Origin: an uncultured Pelagibacteraceae bacterium
Lineage (GTDB): Bacteria > Pseudomonadota > Alphaproteobacteria > Pelagibacterales > Pelagibacteraceae
DNA length: 64,000 bases
Direction: 5' to 3'
NCBI GenBank assembly: GCA_902591185.1
Contig: CACIZU010000001.1
Span: 78,816 to 142,815, forward strand
The notes beneath the pieces are model-generated. The model was given only the letters and a program-made list of their open reading frames with translations, was not told the DNA's origin and did not search any database. Position 1 is the first letter of the stretch, and the number at the start of each line of letters is the position of its first letter. Positions 36,552 through 44,618 of the stretch are shown here, one piece after another. Position numbers and translations under genes: made by a program.

Positions 36552-36743
36552 TTATAAAAATAGAACTAAAACAATTCCTACTACTGCAATAACTGCTAAA
36601 AGAATATTTACAGATTTTAAATATTTCTTTGTTTCGGTTTTAATCTCTTTCTTTGAAAAAGCACCTGCCCCAAAAGATATGACTAGAAAAAAAATGAATA
36701 CTAGAACGAGTATTGCTATTAATATTCCCAACTTACTAAGCAT
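36552..36743 (-). CDS. Small two-helix membrane protein, hypothetical
   Basis: 63 residues. Two hydrophobic helices (about 5-27 and 44-62) are joined by a lysine-rich loop (SKKEIKTETKKYLKS). I do not recognise a family, though the hairpin layout resembles HIG1/CcoQ-type small oxidase-associated proteins. It ends 1 bp from the convergent subunit III gene and is divergent from coxB. A role with the oxidase is inferred from position only. Confidence 0.5.
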   Translation of the reverse strand: MLSKLGILIAILVLVFIFFLVISFGAGAFSKKEIKTETKKYLKSVNILLAVIAVVGIVLVLFL

Positions 36744-36779
36744 AAAACCTTAATTACATTAGTTTATTTACTTTAAGTT

Positions 36780-36809
36780 TATGACATTTTGTCATAGGTA
36801 TTTATACTA
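36780..36809 (+). promoter_or_regulatory. Palindrome overlapping candidate coxB promoter
   Basis: TATGACA-TTT-TGTCATA (36780-36796) is a perfect dyad. Its left arm supplies ATGACA (36781-36786) as a near-consensus -35 box, with TATACT (36803-36808) 16 nt downstream as -10. Initiation near 36815 would leave a short coxB leader. A dyad over the -35 box is a typical repressor site, but the protein is unknown. Confidence 0.5.
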
Positions 36810-36831
36810 TTAATAAACTATATAAAGAGCC

Positions 36832-37713
36832 ATGCATCCAGGTATAATATTTTTTCTAGTGATCTTAGGATCTGTACTTTTCCATATATTTACACCATGG
36901 TATTGGACTGACATTGCTTCAAATTGGGGAGGAATGGATGATACAATTACACTTACTTTTTGGGTAGGGGGTGGTGTTTTTGTAGCTGTATGTCTTTTTA
37001 TGATTTATTGCGTCGTTAAGTTTTCTTATAAAAAAGATCGAAAAGCAGAATATAAACCAGAAGATAAAAAATTAGAAAAAATTTTAACATGGGCAACTAC
37101 TATAGGTGTAGCAGCTCTTTTAGCACCAGGACTTATTATTTGGAATCAATATGTAACTGTTCCAAAAAATGCACTTGAAGTTGATGTGATGGCTTGGCAG
37201 TGGGGATGGCAATATAGGCTACCTGGTGAGGATGGAAAATTAGGAACTACTCAAATAATTAATATAAATGATAATAATCCTTTTGGAATTAATTTAGATG
37301 ATCCTTATGGAAAAGATGATGTATTGATACAAAGTGATGTGATAAATTTAGAAAACAATCAACCAGTTAAAATATTATTAAGATCAGTTGATGTTCTTCA
37401 TAACTGGTATGTTCCTCAGTTTAGAGCAAAAATGGATGCAGTTCCAGGAATTGTAACTTACTATTGGTTTGAACCAAATAAAATTGGAGAATATGAAGTC
37501 TTATGTGCAGAATATTGTGGTGTTGGACACTATGCTATGAGAGGTGGCGTTGAAGTTCAAAGCACAGAAAATTATAATAAATGGATTTCTGAACAAGAAA
37601 CTTTTAATGATTTGATTGCAAAACAGGAAAATATAGAAATAGAATTAGAAAATAAAAAAATAGCTAAAAATAATAATTTTCTTTTAAATAAAGAAATATA
37701 TAAGGAAGAATAA
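36832..37713 (+). CDS. coxB: Cytochrome c oxidase subunit II
   Basis: 293 residues. Three hydrophobic segments (about 3-20, 41-63, 85-105) precede a periplasmic cupredoxin domain. The CuA ligands are His190 (VLHNWYVPQF) and Cys225, Glu227, Cys229, His233 and Met236 in CAEYCGVGHYAM. It accepts electrons from cytochrome c. First gene of the cox operon, 3 bp before coxA. No fused cytochrome c domain. Assignment is secure. Confidence 0.96.
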   Translation: MHPGIIFFLVILGSVLFHIFTPWYWTDIASNWGGMDDTITLTFWVGGGVFVAVCLFMIYCVVKFSYKKDRKAEYKPEDKKLEKILTWATTIGVAALLAPGLIIWNQYVTVPKNALEVDVMAWQWGWQYRLPGEDGKLGTTQIININDNNPFGINLDDPYGKDDVLIQSDVINLENNQPVKILLRSVDVLHNWYVPQFRAKMDAVPGIVTYYWFEPNKIGEYEVLCAEYCGVGHYAMRGGVEVQSTENYNKWISEQETFNDLIAKQENIEIELENKKIAKNNNFLLNKEIYKEE

Positions 37714-37716
37714 TTT

Positions 37717-39567
37717 ATGTCTGACGAATACGAAAATAAAAAAGGATATCAAGCTCAATCTTCTGAAACTATTTCTTCAGGTAGTGGCGGCGGAGGTTCA
37801 GGAACAGTGTCAGATGCGGATTATGTAAGACCTTCAGAAGTACCAGAACAAGATTTATATCATGGACATAGTTTTATTACTAAATGGATTTTTTGTCAGG
37901 ATGCAAAAGTTATTGGAGTTCAATATTTTCTTTTAGCAACTTTTACAGGCATTATAGGTCTTATTCTTTCTTGGTTAATGCGTTTACAATTAGGTTTTCC
38001 TGAAGCAGCTGGTTTTATGACTGCAGAACATTATTATCAGTTTGTTACTATGCATGGAATGATTATGGTTGTTTATTTTTTAACTGCACTTTTTTTAGGT
38101 GGATTTGGCAATTATTTAATTCCTTTAATGGTTGGAGCAAGAGATATGGTTTTCCCTTATCTTAACATGGTAAGTTTTTGGATGTTTTTTATTGCAGTTG
38201 GAGTTTTACTAGCAAGCTTTTTTGTTCCAGGTGGACCAACAGGAGCTGGATGGACACTTTATCCTCCACAAACAATTTTAGAAGGAACACCCGGGTCAGG
38301 TATGGGAATACTTTTAATGTGTATATCTTTAATTTTGTTTGTAGCCGGATTTACTATGGGTGGATTAAATTATCTAATTACTGTTTTGCAAGCCCGTACT
38401 AGAGGAATGACATTAATGAGAATGCCATTAACAGTTTGGGGAATTTTTACAGCAACAGTTTTAGCAATGTTGGCTTTTCCAGCACTATTAGTAGGTTCAT
38501 TAATGATGAGTTTAGATAAAATACTTGGAACAAGTTTCTTTATGCCAACAATTTTGCAAGCTGGTGAAGTTTTAGAATATGGTGGTGGAAGTCCCATTCT
38601 TTTCCAACATTTGTTCTGGTTTTTTGGACATCCAGAAGTTTATATTGTTGCGCTGCCTGCATTTGGAATAATTTCAGATTTAATATCTGTTCATGCTAGA
38701 AAAAATATATTTGGTTATAGAATGATGGTTTGGGCTATCGTTGTTATTGGTGCACTAAGCTTTTTTGTATGGGCACACCACATGTATGTTAGTGGAATGA
38801 ATCCATGGTTTGGTTTCTTTTTTGCAACCACAACACTTATAATAGCAATTCCAACTGCAATGAAAGTTTATAACTGGGTCTTAACTCTTTGGAGAGGAAA
38901 CATTAGACTTAACGTTGTAATGTTATGGTGTCTTGGTTTTATAGTTACTTTTGTAAATGGAGGAATTACAGGAATTTTCTTAGGAAATGTTACTGTAGAT
39001 GTTCCATTGTCAGATACTTATTTTGTTATTGCTCACTTTCATATGGTAATGGGTATTGCACCACTTATGGTAATTATGGGAGCTGTTTATCATTGGTTTC
39101 CTTTAGTTGCAGGAAGATTTTTAGATGAAACATTAGGCAAATGGCATTTCTGGTTAACTTTTTTAGGTGCTTATTCAATCTATTTCCCAATGCATTATCT
39201 TGGATTTATTGGAGTACCTAGAAGATATTTTGAAATGTATGATAGCCCATATGTAACTTCAGCTGTAGGAATGAATGAATTCATAAGTATGGCAGCTTTT
39301 ATAGTGGGTGCAGCACAATTAATATTGATTTATAATATTGTTAGAACTTTAAAAATAGGAAAACCTGCTGGACACAATCCTTGGCAAGCGAATTCACTTG
39401 AATGGCTCACTCCTTCAGTTCCCCCAGAACATGGTAATTGGGGTGAAAAACTTCCAGTAGTTCATAGATGGCCTTATGACTTTAGTGTTCCTGGAGCAAA
39501 AGAAGACTTTATTACTCAAACTACACCACCAAGCGAAGTTGCTGGAACTGAGGTGGAAAAAACATAA
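37717..39567 (+). CDS. coxA: Cytochrome c oxidase subunit I (aa3-type)
   Basis: 616 residues, twelve membrane helices. Heme a ligands are His113 (TMHGMIMV) and His442; heme a3 is bound by His440 (AHFHMVMG). CuB ligands are His305, with Tyr309 cross-linked (GHPEVY), and His354-His355. The D-channel pattern NYLIPLMVGARDMVFPYLN and Glu307 make it an A1-type proton pump. Unusual N-terminus: about 50 extra residues with a Gly/Ser stretch (SSGSGGGGSGT). It reduces oxygen and pumps protons. Confidence 0.96.
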   Translation: MSDEYENKKGYQAQSSETISSGSGGGGSGTVSDADYVRPSEVPEQDLYHGHSFITKWIFCQDAKVIGVQYFLLATFTGIIGLILSWLMRLQLGFPEAAGFMTAEHYYQFVTMHGMIMVVYFLTALFLGGFGNYLIPLMVGARDMVFPYLNMVSFWMFFIAVGVLLASFFVPGGPTGAGWTLYPPQTILEGTPGSGMGILLMCISLILFVAGFTMGGLNYLITVLQARTRGMTLMRMPLTVWGIFTATVLAMLAFPALLVGSLMMSLDKILGTSFFMPTILQAGEVLEYGGGSPILFQHLFWFFGHPEVYIVALPAFGIISDLISVHARKNIFGYRMMVWAIVVIGALSFFVWAHHMYVSGMNPWFGFFFATTTLIIAIPTAMKVYNWVLTLWRGNIRLNVVMLWCLGFIVTFVNGGITGIFLGNVTVDVPLSDTYFVIAHFHMVMGIAPLMVIMGAVYHWFPLVAGRFLDETLGKWHFWLTFLGAYSIYFPMHYLGFIGVPRRYFEMYDSPYVTSAVGMNEFISMAAFIVGAAQLILIYNIVRTLKIGKPAGHNPWQANSLEWLTPSVPPEHGNWGEKLPVVHRWPYDFSVPGAKEDFITQTTPPSEVAGTEVEKT

Positions 39568-39579
39568 AATTAATAATCT

Positions 39580-40290
39580 ATGTCTGATCCAAAAATAGAA
39601 GGCTACGAATTTAAACCTGGTTTCAAAGGAATGGCAAAGGATACAGGTTCTGATCAAACCATGTTTAAAGGTGTGCATTGGGGAAAAGCAATGATGTGGA
39701 TCTTTTTATTAAGTGATACATTTATATTTAGTTGTTTTTTGATTTCATATATGAAAGGCAGAGGATCAACTTTAATCGATTGGCCAAATCCTAGCGAAGT
39801 ATTTGCATTACACGTTGGAGGTGTTGATGTTCCTTTATTACTTATTGCAATTATGACATTTGTTTTAATTACAAGCAGTGGAACAATGGCTCTTGCAGTA
39901 AAATATGGATATGAAAAAAATAGAAAGATGTGTGGTTGGCTAATATTAGCTACTGCAATAGGTGGACTTACTTTTGTTGGAATGCAGGCTTTTGAATGGT
40001 CAAAATTAATTGAAGAAGGAGTAAGACCTTGGGAAAATCCTTTTGGAGCAAAACAATTTGGCTCATTTTTCTTTATGATCACTGGATTTCACGGCACTCA
40101 TGTTTCTATAGGAGTAATCTTCTTATTTATATATGCATATAAAACTTTTAAAGGTCATTATGACGAAGAAAAAAGGGGCTGGTTTACAACAATAAAAGGC
40201 AACTATGTAGAAATTGAAATTCTTGGTTTGTATTGGCACTTTGTAGATTTGGTATGGGTATTTATTTTTGCATTTTTTTATTTATGGTAA
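39580..40290 (+). CDS. coxC: Cytochrome c oxidase subunit III
   Basis: 236 residues with about five to seven helices. Signatures include SDTFIFSCFLISY, QAFEWSKLI, TGFHGTHVSIGVIF and the C-terminal GLYWHFVDLVWVFIF, which are canonical for CoxC. It stabilises the proton-pumping core. Located 12 bp after coxA and 8 bp before the subunit IV gene. Assignment is secure. Confidence 0.94.
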   Translation: MSDPKIEGYEFKPGFKGMAKDTGSDQTMFKGVHWGKAMMWIFLLSDTFIFSCFLISYMKGRGSTLIDWPNPSEVFALHVGGVDVPLLLIAIMTFVLITSSGTMALAVKYGYEKNRKMCGWLILATAIGGLTFVGMQAFEWSKLIEEGVRPWENPFGAKQFGSFFFMITGFHGTHVSIGVIFLFIYAYKTFKGHYDEEKRGWFTTIKGNYVEIEILGLYWHFVDLVWVFIFAFFYLW

Positions 40291-40298
40291 ATTAAATT

Positions 40299-40637
40299 AT
40301 GAGCGATACAAAAAAACAAGAACAGGCATCAACACATAAGATAGGAATATATCTATGGATATGGGGTTTATTATTCGTTTTAAGTTTCTTCTCATATTTG
40401 GTGGACTGGTATCAGTTCCAAGGTTTGCTTAGATGGTCTTTAATTTTATTATTTATGTTTTTAAAAGCTGGTCTTATTATGGCTTTTTTTATGCATTTAT
40501 TTTGGGAACGTTATGCACTAGTTAACGTTCTTTTATGGCCAATGACTGCAATAGGTTGTTTTATATTTTTAATGGTTGCAGAGTTTGAATATACTGTCTT
40601 TACTAGACTTTTTTATTTTGTTGTAGGGGGACAATAA
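40299..40637 (+). CDS. Cytochrome c oxidase subunit IV family protein
   Basis: 112 residues with three helices. The blocks HKIGIYLWIWGLLFVLSFFSY and FMFLKAGLIMAFFMHLFWE match the prokaryotic subunit IV (CyoD/CtaF-like) family. The single-letter order coxC-subunit IV fits the operon. It probably stabilises the complex; it has no cofactor. Confidence 0.82.
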   Translation: MSDTKKQEQASTHKIGIYLWIWGLLFVLSFFSYLVDWYQFQGLLRWSLILLFMFLKAGLIMAFFMHLFWERYALVNVLLWPMTAIGCFIFLMVAEFEYTVFTRLFYFVVGGQ

Positions 40638-40640
40638 TTT

Positions 40641-40907
40641 ATGACTGGTTATACTGTTTTAGGTGGATTTTTAATATTTTTTTTACTTTTTATTTATTTA
40701 ACTTGGTTTGGTTATTCAATAAAAATTGAAAATGATGAAAATGATGAAAAATCAAATATCAAAATAAATCCATATGACAATTTACCACTCAGCAGAAAAT
40801 TTATTGATAAAAAGAATGAACAAATAGGATTTTTTGATTTAGGCAATCATATTCTTATTATTGGAATGATATTGCTTATAATATTTGTTGTAACAAACGT
40901 AAGCTAA
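40641..40907 (+). CDS. Small membrane protein in the cox operon, unknown
   Basis: 88 residues. Helices at about 4-26 and 68-86 flank an acidic, Asn-rich loop (IENDENDEKSNIKINPYDN). Not recognised. It starts 3 bp after the subunit IV gene and ends 2 bp before ctaB, so it is certainly read with the oxidase genes; an assembly or accessory role is inferred from that alone. Confidence 0.6.
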   Translation: MTGYTVLGGFLIFFLLFIYLTWFGYSIKIENDENDEKSNIKINPYDNLPLSRKFIDKKNEQIGFFDLGNHILIIGMILLIIFVVTNVS

Positions 40908-40909
40908 TT

Positions 40910-41830
40910 TTGTCTAATATAATCAGAAAAAGAACTGCTTCTATTTTACTACTAGATTTAGGAACCTTTATTAAATCTTTATATTTATTGATGAAACCAA
41001 GAGTTATGTCTCTTGTTATATTTACTTGTGCTGTAGGATTGTTAACTTCTCCCAATCAAATTCCTTTATTTGATTCTATGATTTGCATTTTTTTTGTAAC
41101 TATAGGCGCTGGCGCAGCAGGAGCGTTAAATATGTGGTATGAAGCAGATCTTGATAGTTTAATGACAAGAACATGTCTTAGACCTATTCCAACAGGAAAA
41201 ATTAATAAAGATCATGCTTTAATATTTGGAATAGTCTTATCAATAATTTCAATTATTGGACTATATTATTTTTCAAATATTTTGTCTGCTACATTATTAT
41301 TTATAACAATTGCATATTATGTTTTCGTTTACACCATTTGGTTAAAAAGAAAGACACCCCAAAATATTGTTATTGGAGGAGCCTCAGGTGCGTTACCTCC
41401 AGTTATAGGTTGGACGATTGCAACGAATTCTTTAAGTCTTGAACCAATTACATTTTTTTTAATTATATTCTATTGGACGCCATCTCATTTTTGGGCTTTG
41501 AGCCTTTATAAAGCTAAGGATTATGCAAAAGCAAAAATTCCAATGTTGCCAATTACAAATGGAGTAGAAGAAACAAAGAAAAAAATCTTTGTTTATTCTT
41601 TGTTTATGCTTCCAGTAATTATAATTCCATATGCAATAGGTTTTAGTGGAAAATTATATTTATTTATCTCTTTATCTCTTACTCTTTACTACAATTATAT
41701 TTGTTATGATTTATACAAATATAAGAAAAATAAATTTGAATTAAAAAAGGCAAAAAAAGTATTTGCTTACTCAATTTTCTATTTATTTTTACTATTTGTT
41801 TTGTTTCTGGTAGATCAAATTATTAAATAA
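40910..41830 (+). CDS. ctaB: Protoheme IX farnesyltransferase (heme O synthase)
   Basis: 306 residues with about eight helices. It begins at TTG (40910), 2 bp after the previous stop; the first downstream ATG (residue 25) would cut into the conserved MKPRVMSLVIFTCAVGLL block. NMWYEADLDSLMTRTCLRPIP is the Asp-rich motif of the CtaB/CyoE prenyltransferases. It makes heme O from protoheme, for the heme A of the oxidase encoded next to it. Confidence 0.92.
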   Translation: MSNIIRKRTASILLLDLGTFIKSLYLLMKPRVMSLVIFTCAVGLLTSPNQIPLFDSMICIFFVTIGAGAAGALNMWYEADLDSLMTRTCLRPIPTGKINKDHALIFGIVLSIISIIGLYYFSNILSATLLFITIAYYVFVYTIWLKRKTPQNIVIGGASGALPPVIGWTIATNSLSLEPITFFLIIFYWTPSHFWALSLYKAKDYAKAKIPMLPITNGVEETKKKIFVYSLFMLPVIIIPYAIGFSGKLYLFISLSLTLYYNYICYDLYKYKKNKFELKKAKKVFAYSIFYLFLLFVLFLVDQIIK

Positions 41831-41876
41831 AAAAATTTATTAATCATCTTTTATAAGATAGTTTTAGTTAATTAAG

Positions 41877-42347
41877 ATGTTTAATAAAAAAGAATTTTCT
41901 AAAATATATTTGGTAGGTTTTTTTTTATTATTATTAATAATTTCTATTTTTACAGTTATAATTTTTGAAAAAACAACAAAAAATAATAATCAAAAAATTA
42001 TTACATTAAATCTAGACACTAAAGTAGAAGAAAATCTATCTTGGAATTTTTCTGCAACAAATACTTCTATGGAAGTAAAAATTGGTCAATTATACAAAAT
42101 TGATTTTAATGTAAAAAATTATGGTTCCATAAAATCATCTGGAAAAGCTATTTATAATGTCAGACCAAAATTATTAAAAAAATATTTTGTTGAAATTGAT
42201 TGTTTTTGCTATAAAAAACAAACATTATTACCAAGTGAAAAATCAACATACTCAATCACTTTTTATATTGATCCAAAAATATTAAGTGATTTAAAACCTA
42301 AAGATATTAAAGATATAAATATTTATTATACTTTTTTAAATACTTAG
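41877..42347 (+). CDS. ctaG: Cytochrome c oxidase assembly protein CtaG/Cox11
   Basis: 156 residues, a little shorter than usual. One N-terminal membrane helix (about 9-31) is followed by a periplasmic beta domain with the copper motif CFCYKKQTLLPSEK (CxC) and FYIDP, diagnostic of Cox11. It inserts CuB into subunit I. Located 46 bp after ctaB and 15 bp before thrC. Assignment is secure. Confidence 0.92.
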   Translation: MFNKKEFSKIYLVGFFLLLLIISIFTVIIFEKTTKNNNQKIITLNLDTKVEENLSWNFSATNTSMEVKIGQLYKIDFNVKNYGSIKSSGKAIYNVRPKLLKKYFVEIDCFCYKKQTLLPSEKSTYSITFYIDPKILSDLKPKDIKDINIYYTFLNT

Positions 42348-42362
42348 TATGGCTAAAAAACT

Positions 42363-43730
42363 ATGAAATATGTAAGCACAAGAGACAACTCAAAAGAATA
42401 TAATTTTGAACAGGTATTTATTAAAGGGTTGGCAGACGATGGAGGTCTTTATGTGCCTAAATCATTAACAAAATATAGTTCTCAAGAATTATTAGAGCTC
42501 AAAAATTTAAATTATAATGAATTATCTACTGAAATAATAAATCAATTTTCATCAGATTTTATTTCAAAAGAAGAGCTATCATCCTTAGTTAAAAAATCAT
42601 ATTCAACATTTAGAGAAAAAGAAGTTGTAAAGATATCAAATGTTAACCAACTAAAATTACTAGAATTATTCCACGGTCCAACGTTAGCTTTTAAAGATGT
42701 TGCAATGCAATTTATTGGTAATTTGTATGAATATTATTTAAGTAAAAATAATAAAAAAATAAATATAGTTGTTGCAACTTCAGGAGATACAGGTGCCGCA
42801 GCAATAGATGCTATTAAAGGAAAATCTAATTTAAATATTTTTGTTTTGCATCCAAATAATAGAATTTCACCTGTTCAAAGAAAATTAATGACAACAGTAG
42901 AAGAAAAAAATGTTTTCAATATTGCAATAGATGGAAATTTTGATGATTGCCAGAATATAGTTAAAAGTATGTTTTCTGATCTTGAGTTTTCTAAATCTAT
43001 AAATATGTCAGGAGTAAACTCAATTAATTGGGCAAGAATTATTGCACAATGTGTATATTACTTTTACTCATATTTTAAATTAAATAAGGAAAATGTTTCC
43101 TTTGCAGTTCCAACAGGAAATTTTGGTGACGTTTTTGCGGGTTATCTCTCAAAGATGATGGGATTGCCAATTGATAAATTAATCGTTGCAACAAACGAAA
43201 ACGATATTCTGCATAGAGCTATTTCAAAAGGAGATTATGTTTCAAAAGAAGTTAGAGAAACAATCTCACCTAGCATGGATATCCAATTAGCAAGTAATTT
43301 TGAAAGATTAATTTATTATATAAATAATTCTGACTCAGCAAAAACGCTAGATACTATGAAAAAAATTAAGCAAAATACTTATCAAATTGATAAACCAAGT
43401 TTAGAAATAATTCAAAAAGATTTTCTATCAGAAAGTTGCAATGAACAAGAGACTTTAGATATTATTAAAAAAACTTACGAAGAAAATAATATTATATTAG
43501 ATCCACATACAGCAGTTGGAGTGGGGGCCGCAAATAAGTTATTTTTTAATGATTGTATAGTTTTATCAACTGCACACCCATGCAAATTTCCAGATGCTAC
43601 AAATAATGCAATAAATAAGCATGAAAAATTACCTGACGAACTCCAGCATGTGCTTGAAAAAGATGAAAATTTTCAAGTGCTAAAAAACAATATGGAAGAA
43701 GTAAAAAACTTTGTTAAAAGTAAAATGTGA
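42363..43730 (+). CDS. thrC: Threonine synthase
   Basis: 455 residues. MKYVSTRDNSKEYNFEQVFIKGLADDGGLYVP at the N-terminus (split by Ser/Thr motifs) is diagnostic of class II ThrC; PLP is bound by Lys111 in GPTLAFKDVAMQF, and VVATSGDTGAA binds the phosphate. It converts O-phosphohomoserine to threonine. Homoserine kinase (thrB) lies on the other strand about 1 kb away. A 5-codon reading frame (MAKKL) at 42349-42366 overlaps its start by ATGA. Confidence 0.95.
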   Translation: MKYVSTRDNSKEYNFEQVFIKGLADDGGLYVPKSLTKYSSQELLELKNLNYNELSTEIINQFSSDFISKEELSSLVKKSYSTFREKEVVKISNVNQLKLLELFHGPTLAFKDVAMQFIGNLYEYYLSKNNKKINIVVATSGDTGAAAIDAIKGKSNLNIFVLHPNNRISPVQRKLMTTVEEKNVFNIAIDGNFDDCQNIVKSMFSDLEFSKSINMSGVNSINWARIIAQCVYYFYSYFKLNKENVSFAVPTGNFGDVFAGYLSKMMGLPIDKLIVATNENDILHRAISKGDYVSKEVRETISPSMDIQLASNFERLIYYINNSDSAKTLDTMKKIKQNTYQIDKPSLEIIQKDFLSESCNEQETLDIIKKTYEENNIILDPHTAVGVGAANKLFFNDCIVLSTAHPCKFPDATNNAINKHEKLPDELQHVLEKDENFQVLKNNMEEVKNFVKSKM

Positions 43731-44130
43731 AAAAATTTATAGGAGAATTGGCATCATTAGATTTAAATACATAGTAGTTTGCATTCTTATCTTTTTTTTT
43801 AATTCTAAAGCTTTTTCTTTAGAATTAATAATGATTAACAGTAAAAATTGTGTGTATTGTAAAAAATTTTTATACGAAGTAGAACCAGATTATGATATTT
43901 CTGAATTACCTTTGGTAATTATTGATAATTATAATCCACCTAAATGGTTTAAAAAAGCTTACAAACAAAAAAAAATTAAACCTTATAGAGGTACTCCTAC
44001 CTTTATAATTTGGAATACAAGTGAAAATTATGAGATTGATAGAATCATAGGTTATTCAGGTAAAGATCGTTTTTATAAGCAGCTGAAAGAGAAATTTATT
44101 GCATTTATTAATGAAAACGAAAATACTTAA
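43711..44130 (+). CDS. Exported thioredoxin-fold protein
   Basis: Up to 139 residues. A hydrophobic export segment (VVCILIFFFNSKAFS) precedes LELIMINSKNCVYCKKFLYEV with a CxxC redox pair, and RGTPTFIIWN contains the cis-Pro of thioredoxin folds. Probably a periplasmic thiol-disulfide or thiol-binding protein. The start is uncertain: the only in-frame standard start is TTG at 43711 inside thrC, without a ribosome site, whereas AGGAG (43741-43745) lies before ATC/ATT codons at 43753 and 43756. No in-frame ATG exists before the signal segment. Confidence 0.7.
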   Translation: MLKVKCEKIYRRIGIIRFKYIVVCILIFFFNSKAFSLELIMINSKNCVYCKKFLYEVEPDYDISELPLVIIDNYNPPKWFKKAYKQKKIKPYRGTPTFIIWNTSENYEIDRIIGYSGKDRFYKQLKEKFIAFINENENT

Positions 44131-44192
44131 TAATATTGATTTAATCAAAAAACTTTTAGGGATCGTGTTTCTGAGCCTGTTGTGAGGTGCGT

Positions 44193-44618
44193 TTACTGTG
44201 AATTTGCTGCTTCTCTAGCAATTAAATCTACTTCGTTATTTAATTTATCTGTAGAGTGTGCTTTGACCCAACTCCATTTTATCTCAAATTCATTTGATAA
44301 ATGATCTAACTCTGTCCAAAGTTCTTTATTTTTAACTTGTTGTTTATTTGCAGTTTTCCATCCATTTTTTTTCCAATTATGGATCCATTCTGTTATTCCT
44401 GACTTTACATATTTAGAGTCTGTAAAAATTTGAACTTTGCTTCCTTTAGGGATTTTATTTAAAGCTTTTATTGTAGCAAGCAGCTCCATTTGATTGTTGG
44501 TAGTATTTTTTTTACTTCCTTTTATATGAATTTTTTTTTCATCATCTATAATGATTGCAGCCCATCCACCATTGCCTGGATTTCCTATGCAAGATCCATC
44601 AGTATAAATTTTAATCAT
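44193..44618 (-). CDS. rnhA: Ribonuclease HI
   Basis: 141 residues, normal length. Catalytic acidic residues are in IYTDGSCIGNPGNGGWA, NNQMELLA, IFTDSKYV and NEVDLIAREAA. It removes RNA from RNA-DNA hybrids. It is last in the minus-strand run and overlaps thrB by 1 nt. A second RNase H type (rnhB) occurs at 60165. Assignment is secure. Confidence 0.95.
   Translation of the reverse strand: MIKIYTDGSCIGNPGNGGWAAIIIDDEKKIHIKGSKKNTTNNQMELLATIKALNKIPKGSKVQIFTDSKYVKSGITEWIHNWKKNGWKTANKQQVKNKELWTELDHLSNEFEIKWSWVKAHSTDKLNNEVDLIAREAANSQ

Noticed and set aside
39654..40082. 142-aa minus-strand ORF
   Set aside because: Antisense shadow of coxC, with no recognisable features.
44131..44192. 62-bp gap between the thioredoxin-like gene and rnhA as a small RNA or terminator
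   Set aside because: No stable inverted repeat with a T-run and no ORF; nothing to support a feature.
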